Source: Oceanospirillaceae bacterium
GTDB lineage: Bacteria > Pseudomonadota > Gammaproteobacteria > Pseudomonadales > Balneatricaceae
Length of the DNA stretch: 39,355 nt
Direction: 5' to 3'
Assembly: GCA_002686055.1 (NCBI GenBank)
Contig: NYZU01000013.1
Location: forward strand, 26,244 to 65,598
The notes below the pieces were generated by a model. That model made no database searches, was not told where the DNA came from, and saw only the letters and a program-made list of their open reading frames with translations. How positions within the stretch are numbered: the first letter of the stretch is position 1; every line of letters starts with the position of its first letter. A program made the position numbers and the translations under genes. Of this stretch, positions 32,245 through 39,355 are shown one piece after another.

Positions 32245-33687
32245 ATGAATAACCTATTTCTTATCGAAAAAAATTTGATTGGTGGCCAATGGGTTGATGC
32301 CCAGAGTGGCGCAACCTTGGCAGTAAATAACCCAGCCACAGATGAAATTATTGGCCATATCCCTAATTGTGGTGCCGAAGAAACCACCTTAGCCATTGCT
32401 GCTGCAGAGAACGCCTTTGATAGTTACAGTCGAAGTAATCTTAGTGAACGTGTTAGCTTACTAAATAACTTGCACGATGCTTTATTAGATAACCACGAGG
32501 CACTTGCTAGTCTCCTCACTATGGAACAGGGTAAACCTTTATTTGAAGCCCGTGGCGAAATTGCCATTGGCGCGGCCTATATTAAGTGGTTTGCCGAAGA
32601 AATTCGCCGCAGTAAAGGTGAGCTTATTCCGGCGCCAACCAATGATCGCCGTTTACTTGTAACCCATCATCCCGTTGGTGTCGTGGCCGCTATCACACCT
32701 TGGAACTTTCCATCTTCTATGCTGGCGCGCAAATTAGGCCCAGCCCTAGCAGCTGGTTGTACGGTAGTTGCCAAACCTGCCACGGCAACGCCTTATTCTG
32801 GTCTAGCTTGGGGCAAATTAGCTGAGGAAGCTGGTTTTCCAGCCGGTGTGGTGAATATTTTAACGGGTAGCTCCCAGGCCATTGGTGGCACCATTATGGC
32901 CAGCCCCACTGTTAGAAAAGTGACCTTTACCGGATCTACAGAAGTAGGTAAAACCCTAATCCGTCAATCCGCTGATACGGTTAAAAAAGTGTCTATGGAA
33001 TTGGGCGGCAACGCTCCATTTATTGTGTTTAACGATGCTGATATCGATGCTGCAGTAGAAGGTGCCATGATTGCCAAATATCGCAATATGGGACAAACAT
33101 GTGTCTGTACTAACCGTTTTTATGTGCAAGCTGGTGTGCACGATGAATTTGTTGCCAAACTGCAAGCTGCCACAGAGGCCATGAATATTGGTAATGGTAT
33201 GGATGATAATGTGCAACAGGGCCCAATGATCGATCAAAACGCGGTAGCTAAAGTAGAAGAAATGATTACCGATGCGGTCAATAAAGGTGGCACAATTATT
33301 AGTGGTGGTGAACGCCACAACTTAGGTAAGACCTACTTCCAACCCACTATTGTCACTGGGGCAACCGCGGATATGCAGTTTGCCACCGATGAAATCTTTG
33401 GCCCCTTATCGGCCATATTTAAATTTGATAACGATGATGAAGCCTTTGCCGCAGCTAATGCCACTGAATATGGGCTGGCGGCTTACGCTTATACCAAAGA
33501 CTTGGCACGGGCTTTTCGTCTAAGCAATGAACTTGAGTATGGCCTAATAGGTATTAATGCTGGCCTAATCACCACCGTCGAAGCACCCTTTGGTGGCCTA
33601 AAGGAAAGTGGTGTTGGCAAAGAAGGCGGTAGCCAGGGACTAGAGGATTACTTAGAAACCAAATACACCTGCCTAGCGGGCTTATAA
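32245..33687 (+). CDS. NAD(P)-dependent aldehyde dehydrogenase, GabD-like (candidate sulfolactaldehyde dehydrogenase)
   Basis: 480-residue aldehyde dehydrogenase close to the succinate-semialdehyde (GabD) group. ITPWNFPSSMLARKLGPALAAGCTVVAKPA, FTGSTEVGKTLI and the general base Glu252 in MELGGNAPF lead to the nucleophile Cys286 in GQTCVCTNR, with the second Cys288 typical of GabD-type redox control. C-terminal FGGLKESGVGKEGG is also diagnostic. Related enzymes oxidise sulfolactaldehyde to sulfolactate in sulfoglycolytic clusters, and this is the expected last step here. Succinate semialdehyde or lactaldehyde cannot be ruled out. It starts three bases after the mutarotase and ends the operon. 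Confidence 0.85.
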   Translation: MNNLFLIEKNLIGGQWVDAQSGATLAVNNPATDEIIGHIPNCGAEETTLAIAAAENAFDSYSRSNLSERVSLLNNLHDALLDNHEALASLLTMEQGKPLFEARGEIAIGAAYIKWFAEEIRRSKGELIPAPTNDRRLLVTHHPVGVVAAITPWNFPSSMLARKLGPALAAGCTVVAKPATATPYSGLAWGKLAEEAGFPAGVVNILTGSSQAIGGTIMASPTVRKVTFTGSTEVGKTLIRQSADTVKKVSMELGGNAPFIVFNDADIDAAVEGAMIAKYRNMGQTCVCTNRFYVQAGVHDEFVAKLQAATEAMNIGNGMDDNVQQGPMIDQNAVAKVEEMITDAVNKGGTIISGGERHNLGKTYFQPTIVTGATADMQFATDEIFGPLSAIFKFDNDDEAFAAANATEYGLAAYAYTKDLARAFRLSNELEYGLIGINAGLITTVEAPFGGLKESGVGKEGGSQGLEDYLETKYTCLAGL

Positions 33688-33701
33688 TTTTTGTATTAAT
33701 A

Positions 33702-33759
33702 AATACTGCCATCAATAGTTTAATCTTATGACTTATTGATGGATTTTGTTAGCAGTATT
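33702..33759 (+). terminator. Nested inverted repeat, probable terminator of the sugar operon
   Basis: Inner arms CCATCAATA/TATTGATGG (33709-33717, 33734-33742) around 16 bases are followed by ATTTTGTT. Outer arms AATACTG/CAGTATT (33702-33708, 33753-33759) extend the fold. The stem is A/T-rich, so its strength is moderate. The 190 bases to the transporter gene (33760-33950) presumably hold a second promoter; no clear motif was seen. Confidence 0.5.
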
Positions 33760-33950
33760 ATGGGTCTTAGATGGCCTATGATACTGCCAATCAGAATCGC
33801 TAAAAGGCATTTCTGATGTCGCAAAAGACCTATTAATTCTGGTAGCTATTACTGGTTTACCTTGATAGAGTAGTCGTAACTCTGCGCATCGAACTATGAG
33901 CAAATTTGTTGAATACGCAGGGAAAAAACAATAATAAGGAGAATAATAAA

Positions 33951-35534
33951 ATGTTTAAACCATCAATCCTAACCACTGCTATATGCTTAGCTGTATCAAT
34001 ATCTGGAGTGGCACAGGCGCAAACCCTAAACTGGGCTCGCGCTGGTGATTCTTTAACACTGGACCCCCATGCCCAAAACGAAGGCCCCACTCATACTCTG
34101 GCTCATCAAATTTATGAGCCTTTACTGCATCGCGATATGGCGGGACAAATTACCCCTGCTTTGGCGACATCATGGGCAGCCTTGGCTGATAATCCCAATG
34201 TTTGGCGCTTTAAGCTACGTCAAAATGTCCAATTCCATGGCGGCGAAGACTTTACTGCAGATGATGTGGTATACAGTCTAAATCGTGCGCAAATGGATAC
34301 AGCTGATGTCAAAGGCCTGCTGACCTCCATTCAGGAAGTGCGCAAAGTTGATGACCATACTGTCGACATTGAAACCAAGGGTGCAAACCCACTACTAATT
34401 AACAACCTTACCAATCTATTTATAATGGATTCAGGTTGGGCTCAAGCTAATGGTGCTGACAAGCCCCAAGATTTTGCCAATGGCGAAACCAGCTTTGCCG
34501 CCAGCAATGCAAATGGTACTGGTGCTTATACCCTAGTATCCAGAAAGCCTGATGAAAAGACTGTACTGAAACTGAACCCTAATTATTGGGGTAAAGGTCA
34601 GTTCCCACTGGAAGTGACTGAGATTGTCTACACGCCTATTCAATCAGCGGCAACCCGCGTAGCAGCCTTATTGTCGGGTGAAGTTGATTTTGTTCAGGAT
34701 GCACCAGTACAAGACTTAACCCGTATCGCTGGCCAAGATGGTTTGAAAGTTGTTACGGCAGCCCAAAACCGAGTGATTTTCTTTGGTATGGAACAGGGTA
34801 AAGCGGACTTAGAAACCGATTCAGTTAGTGGCAAAAACCCCTTCTCTGACAAGCGTGTTCGTGAAGCGATGAATATCGCTATCAACCGTGACGCTATTAA
34901 GAAAGTGGTTATGCGTGACCAGTCTTCACCTACGGGTGTGATTATGCCTCCGTTTGTAAACGGTTGGACTGAAGCCCTTGATGAGGTTCCTACCTATGAT
35001 GTAGATCAGGCGAAAGCCCTTATGGCTAGCGCTGGCTATGGTGACGGTTTCTCGATCACCTTAAACTGTCCAAATGACCGCTATATCAACGACGAAGCCA
35101 TCTGTCAGGCTGCCGTTGGTATGCTGGGCCGGATCGGCATTAAGGTTAATCTCGATGCTAAGCCTAAAGCTCAGCATTTCCCTCTGATTCAGAATCGAAC
35201 CACTGAGTTCTATATGCTGGGTTGGGGTGTGCCAACATTTGATTCGGCTTATATCTTCAGCTACTTGCTACACACCTCTGGTGATAAGCGTGGTACTTGG
35301 AATGGTACCGGCTATAGCAACACCGATGTGGACGCGATGATTACTAGTCTGGATTCAGAGGTGGATCTAGCACAACGTAATGCAACCATCGCCAAGATCT
35401 GGGATCAGGTGCAAGAGGATGTGGTCTATCTACCTATTCATAACCAGGTACTTAACTGGACTATGAAGGATAATATTGACTTCGCGGTACAACCAGAAGA
35501 TCAGCCACACTTCAAATACCTAAGCTTTAAATAA
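33951..35534 (+). CDS. Peptide/nickel-type ABC transporter substrate-binding protein (DppA-like)
   Basis: 527-residue periplasmic binding protein of the SBP_bac_5 family. ATG 33951 has AAGGAG nine bases upstream. A signal peptide (MFKPSILTTAICLAVSISG, cleaved near AQAQ) is followed by the family opening GDSLTLDPHAQNEGPTHTLAHQIYEPLLH and the signature WRFKLRQNVQFHGGEDFTADDVVYSLNRA. KRVREAMNIAINRDAIKK is also typical. The ligand is not evident: this family takes peptides but also nickel, oligosaccharides and glycosides. The gene follows the sugar operon directly in the same direction, so a sulfoquinovoside is a candidate. It heads a five-gene transporter operon. Confidence 0.9.
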   Translation: MFKPSILTTAICLAVSISGVAQAQTLNWARAGDSLTLDPHAQNEGPTHTLAHQIYEPLLHRDMAGQITPALATSWAALADNPNVWRFKLRQNVQFHGGEDFTADDVVYSLNRAQMDTADVKGLLTSIQEVRKVDDHTVDIETKGANPLLINNLTNLFIMDSGWAQANGADKPQDFANGETSFAASNANGTGAYTLVSRKPDEKTVLKLNPNYWGKGQFPLEVTEIVYTPIQSAATRVAALLSGEVDFVQDAPVQDLTRIAGQDGLKVVTAAQNRVIFFGMEQGKADLETDSVSGKNPFSDKRVREAMNIAINRDAIKKVVMRDQSSPTGVIMPPFVNGWTEALDEVPTYDVDQAKALMASAGYGDGFSITLNCPNDRYINDEAICQAAVGMLGRIGIKVNLDAKPKAQHFPLIQNRTTEFYMLGWGVPTFDSAYIFSYLLHTSGDKRGTWNGTGYSNTDVDAMITSLDSEVDLAQRNATIAKIWDQVQEDVVYLPIHNQVLNWTMKDNIDFAVQPEDQPHFKYLSFK

Positions 35535-35552
35535 GCCCTAAGGGTATCCATT

Positions 35553-35589
35553 AGATACTGTCCCTAAACGAAGTTTGGGGGCAGTATCT
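35553..35589 (+). other. Strong intercistronic hairpin
   Basis: A 17-bp stem (AGATACTGTCCCTAAAC with GTTTGGGGGCAGTATCT, two G-U pairs) closed by GAA lies between the binding-protein and first permease genes. No T-run follows. It is likely a 3'-stabilising element or partial terminator that raises binding-protein mRNA over permease mRNA. Confidence 0.75.
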
Positions 35590-35616
35590 ATTTCACTCTT
35601 CTATTTGAGAAACACA

Positions 35617-36597
35617 ATGATCAATATGCTTATTCGCCGTCTTGGTCAGTCGGTAATTGTATTACTGATGGTGGCGTTGGTGGCATTTATAATGTTTCGT
35701 TTTGTAGGTGATCCCATTGCGGTGATGTTGGGCCAAGAAGCCACAGAACTAGACCGCGAAGCACTACGCGAGCGTTTGGGTTTAAACAATTCCCTCCTAG
35801 TGCAATATGGCAGCTTTATTATGCGCTCTTTACAGGGCGATTTTGGCATCAGCTATCGCACTGGTGAAGCCGTATCGAGCATGATCCTTGACCGCGCACC
35901 GGCAACCATTGAATTAGCCCTCTTTTCTGGTATTTTAGCCACCATATTTGGCATTATCTTCGGTGTTACTACGGCCATTAACCGTCGCGGCGTGATTTCG
36001 CAAGCTATTATGACCACCTCACTAATCGGTGTATCTCTGCCAACATTCTTAATTGGCATCTTGCTAATTTGGCTATTTTCAGTGGAATTGGGATGGTTGC
36101 CGTCATTTGGCCGTTCTGGTGCCGTAGAAATTGGCGGTTGGCATACAAGTTTTCTTAGTTTAGATGGCTTTAAAGCGTTAATTTTGCCGGGCATTACCCT
36201 CGGCTTATACCAAATGACCCTAATTATGCGCTTAGTACGAGCAGAAATGCTGGAAGTACTTGGCCAAGACTATATTCGCTTTGCCCGTGCCCGAGGCCTA
36301 CCGATGCGCAAGATATATTATTACCATGCCTTAAAGAACACTCTGGTACCTGTGATTACTATTATTGGCCTGCAATTTGGTTCTATTATTGCCTTTTCCA
36401 TTATCACTGAATCTGTGTTCCAATGGCCGGGACTGGGCTTAATGTTTATCAATTCTATTTACTACGTCGATATTCCTGTTATGTCAGCCTACCTAGTTTT
36501 GGTAAGCCTAGTATTTGTCACCATTAACCTGTTGGTCGACATTCTTTATCAATTAATCGACCCTCGCTTAAGCGATGCCCAAACAGGAGCCAACTAA
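35617..36597 (+). CDS. Peptide/nickel-type ABC transporter permease (DppB-like)
   Basis: 326-residue inner-membrane permease with six hydrophobic segments. The family opening is MLIRRLGQSVIVLLMVAL, then QYGSFIMRSLQGDFGISYRTGE. The EAA loop, which contacts the ATPases, reads RARGLPMRKIYYYHALKNTLVPVITIIG. The ATG at 35617 (GAGAAA upstream) is preferred over longer frames; 35626 is possible. Its stop and the next start share a base (TAATG). Confidence 0.9.
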   Translation: MINMLIRRLGQSVIVLLMVALVAFIMFRFVGDPIAVMLGQEATELDREALRERLGLNNSLLVQYGSFIMRSLQGDFGISYRTGEAVSSMILDRAPATIELALFSGILATIFGIIFGVTTAINRRGVISQAIMTTSLIGVSLPTFLIGILLIWLFSVELGWLPSFGRSGAVEIGGWHTSFLSLDGFKALILPGITLGLYQMTLIMRLVRAEMLEVLGQDYIRFARARGLPMRKIYYYHALKNTLVPVITIIGLQFGSIIAFSIITESVFQWPGLGLMFINSIYYVDIPVMSAYLVLVSLVFVTINLLVDILYQLIDPRLSDAQTGAN

Positions 36598-37505
36598 TGT
36601 TTAAACGCTGGCTTGATTCGGATTTTATGTACTCATTAGTGCGAACCCCCACCGCTCTAATTTCGGCTGTGGTCTGTATAATCCTTGCCATAGGTGCGCT
36701 GGGCGCTCCTTGGATAGCACCCACAGATCCATTTGATATGGCTAGCATCGACTTGATGAACGGCTTTACACCGCCTTTGCAAGCCAACGATTTTACCGGT
36801 GAAACCTTTCTACTTGGCACCGACGATCAGGGTCGAGACCTATATTCGGCTATTCTCCATGGCTTACGCATATCCTTGTTTGTAGGCTTTGCATCAGTAT
36901 TGCTTGCTATGGCTATCGGTATCACTTTGGGCCTGTTAGCGGGTTACCTTGGCGGTTGGATCGATGCCTTGATTATGCGGGTGGCTGATATCCAGATGAC
37001 CTTCCCATCTATTCTAGTCGCCATGCTTATTTATGGTATTGCCCGCGGTATTCTGCCCCCTGAAGCCCGCGCCGATATGGCCATTACCGTCCTTATTCTC
37101 TCTATCGGTTTATCCGAATGGGTATCCTTTGCGCGAACCGTGCGTGGCACGTCTATGGTAGAAAAACAAAAAGAGTATGTTACGGCCTGTCGACTTATTG
37201 GTTTATCCCACCTAAATATAATGGTTCGACATATACTACCCAACGTGATTAATCCGATACTGGTTATCGCTACTATCACTCTAGCACTCGCGATTATTGC
37301 TGAAGCCACTCTATCCTTTTTGGGCGTTGGCGCACCACCCACAGAACCGTCCCTAGGCACACTGATCCGCATTGGCCAAGATTTTCTGTTTTCCGGTCAA
37401 TGGTGGATTATCTTCTTCCCAGCTATGACCTTGTTAGCCCTCGCTTTAGCAGTAAATCTATTAGGCGATTGGCTCCGCGACTTTTTTAATCCGAGGTTAT
37501 CATGA
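36597..37505 (+). CDS. Peptide/nickel-type ABC transporter permease (DppC-like)
   Basis: 302-residue second permease. The N-terminal part shows APWIAPTDPFDMASIDLMNGFTPP and the family stretch LGTDDQGRDLYSAILHGLRISLFVGF; the EAA loop is ACRLIGLSHLNIMVRHILPNVINPILV. Ends NLLGDWLRDFFNPRLS, a near-universal C-terminus for this subunit. Coupled to the permease before (one-base overlap) and the ATPase after (ATGA), so it is part of one membrane complex. Confidence 0.92.
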   Translation: MFKRWLDSDFMYSLVRTPTALISAVVCIILAIGALGAPWIAPTDPFDMASIDLMNGFTPPLQANDFTGETFLLGTDDQGRDLYSAILHGLRISLFVGFASVLLAMAIGITLGLLAGYLGGWIDALIMRVADIQMTFPSILVAMLIYGIARGILPPEARADMAITVLILSIGLSEWVSFARTVRGTSMVEKQKEYVTACRLIGLSHLNIMVRHILPNVINPILVIATITLALAIIAEATLSFLGVGAPPTEPSLGTLIRIGQDFLFSGQWWIIFFPAMTLLALALAVNLLGDWLRDFFNPRLS

Positions 37506-38437
37506 GCTTATTAGAAGTCGATAAGCTATGTGTTGAATTTAGTACCCGTCGTGGGTTACTTAAAGCACTTAACCAAGTCTCCTTTGAACTGGAAAAAGGC
37601 GAGTTTCTTGGTATGGTCGGCGAATCAGGTGCGGGTAAATCCATGACCGGCAATGCCATTTTGGGGCTTATCGATGCACCGGGCGAAATCGCCTCAGGTG
37701 ATATTCGCTTAGATGGCAAATCTATTGTCGACAGTCCGGAAACAATCCGTGGCAGTCGAATTAGTATGATCTTTCAGGATCCTTTAAGTAGCCTTAATCC
37801 CCTGACCACCATTGGGGATCAGTTAATCGAGACTATTGAGTTACATACTAATAGACGAGGAGCCGCTGCCAAACAACGGGCTATAGAGCTATTGCAAAAA
37901 ATTGATATAGATGCCGATCGTCTAGAAGCCTATCCACACCAGTTTTCTGGTGGCATGCGGCAACGTGTGGTGATTGCCTTGGCCATGGCCAGTGAGCCCG
38001 ATATTATCATTGCCGACGAACCCACCACCGCCCTTGATGTATCGGTACAAGCCCAAGTCTTGGATCTATTACGTTCCCTTTGCCAAGCCGAAGGAACGGC
38101 AGTGATCCTAATCACCCATGATATGGGCGTGATTGGCAACTGGACAGATCGAGTGGGTGTAATGTATGCCGGCAGCTTAATTGAAATTGGCACCACTGAG
38201 CAAATTATACAAGCTCCCCGCCACCCCTATACACAAGGGCTAATTGCCTCAACGCCAACAATGGCCGCTGATGTTAGTACCAACCTTTATCAAATCCCAG
38301 GCAATATGCCCCCATTAACAGCCATTCCTGAGGGCTGCGCTTTTCATCCACGTTGCCCCAAAGCCGAACAGCAATGTCAGCTGTCCACTCCCTCCTTAGT
38401 TGATCAGGTAGCATGTCACTTATGGAGGGACGCATGA
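37502..38437 (+). CDS. Peptide/nickel-type ABC transporter ATPase (DppD-like)
   Basis: 311-residue ATP-binding subunit: Walker A GESGAGKS, Q-loop region ISMIFQDPLSSLNP, signature SGGMRQRV, Walker B IIADEPTTALD and switch His in LITHDMGV. The C-terminal extension has PEGCAFHPRCPKAEQQC, the Cys-rich motif of this subfamily that binds a [4Fe-4S] cluster in homologues. The start overlaps the permease stop by 4 bases. Full length. Confidence 0.93.
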   Translation: MSLLEVDKLCVEFSTRRGLLKALNQVSFELEKGEFLGMVGESGAGKSMTGNAILGLIDAPGEIASGDIRLDGKSIVDSPETIRGSRISMIFQDPLSSLNPLTTIGDQLIETIELHTNRRGAAAKQRAIELLQKIDIDADRLEAYPHQFSGGMRQRVVIALAMASEPDIIIADEPTTALDVSVQAQVLDLLRSLCQAEGTAVILITHDMGVIGNWTDRVGVMYAGSLIEIGTTEQIIQAPRHPYTQGLIASTPTMAADVSTNLYQIPGNMPPLTAIPEGCAFHPRCPKAEQQCQLSTPSLVDQVACHLWRDA

Positions 38438-39213
38438 GTTTTGTACAAATACAGGCAGTTTCAAAAACCTTTAGCAAACGTCGTTTATTTGGCAAAGATA
38501 GCCATGTAGAAGCCTTAAAAAACGTCAGCTTTTCTATTCAAGAGGGGCAAACCTATGCCTTAGTTGGCGAAAGTGGTTCCGGTAAATCTACCTTAGCAAA
38601 AATTGTAGTGGGCGTGGATGATGCCAGCGCTGGACAGGTAATCATTGGCAACAATGCCATCTCCTCCCATATGCCTCTTCACTACCGTCGCAATATTCAG
38701 ATGGTGTTCCAATCCCCTTATGCCAGCCTTAATCCACGCTGGCGAGTGGGTGATCTAGTGGCCGAGCCACTCAAGGCATTTAAACTGATCAATGGCAAAC
38801 AGCAGCGTCGTGACCGAGTAGCAGAACTCCTTGAACAAGTTGGTTTGCAGGCTGATGATGCCATCAAGTATCCACACCAGTTTAGTGGTGGCCAGCGCCA
38901 GCGGATTTCTATTGCTAGGGCCCTGTCTTCAAGCCCTAAGTTTATCGTCTGTGATGAGCCTACTTCAGCCCTAGACGTATCTGTGCAAGCACAGGTACTA
39001 AATCTGTTAAAGCAGTTACAAAATGATTTAAACCTAACCTACTTATTTATCACCCACGATCTAGCGGTAGTCAAAACCATGGCTCACCAAATAGGTGTCT
39101 TGCGACAGGGAGAGTTAGTTGAAGAGCAGCCTGCTCAGGCGTTGTTCGCTAATCCCCAACATAGCTATACCCAAAATTTGTTACAGGCAGCACCGGTGCT
39201 GAAGGTAAAATAA
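38434..39213 (+). CDS. Peptide/nickel-type ABC transporter ATPase (DppF-like)
   Basis: 259-residue second ATP-binding subunit. ATG 38434 overlaps the previous stop (ATGA) with GGAGGG just upstream; a frame from 38413 lacks a ribosome site and would overlap the partner. Walker A GESGSGKST, FQSPYASLNPRW, signature SGGQRQRI, Walker B FIVCDEPTSALD and THDLAVV are all present. It is shorter than typical DppF (about 320-330 residues) because the C-terminal oligopeptide-transporter extension with the Cys-rich motif is missing; it ends soon after HSYTQNLLQAAP. One Cys-rich ATPase per pair is sufficient in related systems. Confidence 0.9.
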   Translation: MSFVQIQAVSKTFSKRRLFGKDSHVEALKNVSFSIQEGQTYALVGESGSGKSTLAKIVVGVDDASAGQVIIGNNAISSHMPLHYRRNIQMVFQSPYASLNPRWRVGDLVAEPLKAFKLINGKQQRRDRVAELLEQVGLQADDAIKYPHQFSGGQRQRISIARALSSSPKFIVCDEPTSALDVSVQAQVLNLLKQLQNDLNLTYLFITHDLAVVKTMAHQIGVLRQGELVEEQPAQALFANPQHSYTQNLLQAAPVLKVK

Positions 39214-39232
39214 TATTAACTTTAGTTGTAGA

Positions 39233-39355
39233 TTACTGGCGATAATCAGGCTCTTCCTCATCCAAAATTGCTTTTAAAGCCGCGAAATGCTTTTCAGCAA
39301 AGTTAGGATAAGCTAGCCACTGACGCATGGTTTTTTCAGCCACCTCGTCAGACAC
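39233..39355 (-). CDS. Partial gene of unknown function, C-terminal end
   Basis: The last 40 codons of a leftward gene enter the window: the frame reads from the edge VSDEVAEKTMRQWLAYPNFAE and ends AILDEEEPDYRQ with TAA at 39233-39235. Convergent with the transporter operon, only 19 bases away, with no obvious terminator between. A helical, acidic tail; I do not recognise the family. Confidence 0.55.
   Translation of the reverse strand: MSDEVAEKTMRQWLAYPNFAEKHFAALKAILDEEEPDYRQ

Noticed and set aside
26848-33687. Conventional L-fucose or tagatose catabolic operon
   Set aside because: The isomerase is shorter than fucose isomerase, the aldolase is class I and YihT-like, and the kinase is YihV-like; kept only as the main alternative.
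1-39355. Mobile elements, CRISPR arrays, tRNA or rRNA genes
   Set aside because: No transposase or integrase frame, no regularly spaced repeats and no recognisable RNA gene was found on either strand.

Overview
The window looks like a chromosomal segment of a heterotrophic, probably marine, gammaproteobacterium. I infer this from the moderate-to-low GC, Fur- and Zur-type metal control sites, TRAP transporters, a methylamine-type methyltransferase homologue, three cryptochrome/photolyase genes and a sulfosugar-type catabolic cluster. No phage, insertion sequence, CRISPR array, rRNA or tRNA is evident. The genus cannot be read from the sequence.

Region by region. 1-4.6 kb is an iron block. It holds the start of a periplasmic Fe(3+)-binding protein whose reading frame is continuous with an upstream membrane hydroxylase, then a DUF4856 lipoprotein-like/periplasmic protein, a small unknown gene on the opposite side of a palindromic operator, and a HmuS/HemS haem-degrading factor behind a Fur box and a leader hairpin. 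4.6-9.2 kb has a tiny membrane protein, a non-pyrrolysine MttB-family methyltransferase, an orphan TRAP large permease lacking its N-terminus, and a homocysteine S-methyltransferase. 9.2-13.8 kb has DUF2237, DUF393, a class I photolyase, the HchA/Hsp31 deglycase and a divergent LysR regulator. 13.9-14.6 kb has a DUF1826 gene with an excellent Zur box. 14.7-19.5 kb is a compact six-gene leftward light/DNA-repair operon with overlapping stop/start codons: DUF3429, renalase-like FAD oxidoreductase, TIGR03643, cryptochrome-like photolyase, iron-sulfur (6-4) photolyase, DUF2256. 19.7-24.9 kb has a 2-hydroxyacid dehydrogenase, a GntR/HutC regulator and a complete TRAP transporter (small permease, large permease, binding protein). 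24.9-26.6 kb has a Sel1-repeat protein and a di-haem cytochrome c peroxidase/MauG-like protein whose 5' ends overlap head to head.

26.7-33.7 kb is the most interesting part: a six-gene operon of YihV-like PfkB kinase, YihT/LacD-like class I aldolase, L-fucose-isomerase-fold isomerase, Gfo/Idh/MocA oxidoreductase, aldose-1-epimerase-like mutarotase and GabD-like aldehyde dehydrogenase. This set fits a sulfoquinovose (SQ) Embden-Meyerhof-type route (the isomerase is of the 'sulfo-EMP2' kind) ending in sulfolactate: NAD-dependent release of SQ from its glycoside, anomer equilibration, isomerisation, phosphorylation, aldol cleavage, and oxidation of sulfolactaldehyde. It is followed by a complete peptide/nickel (Dpp)-type ABC transporter (33.9-39.2 kb), which I infer may import the substrate. 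The dehydrogenase at 19.7 kb resembles sulfolactate dehydrogenases, so the neighbouring TRAP system could handle the C3 sulfonate side. The substrate assignments are inference from gene content and remembered family sequences; no database search was possible.

The window ends inside a leftward gene of unknown function.
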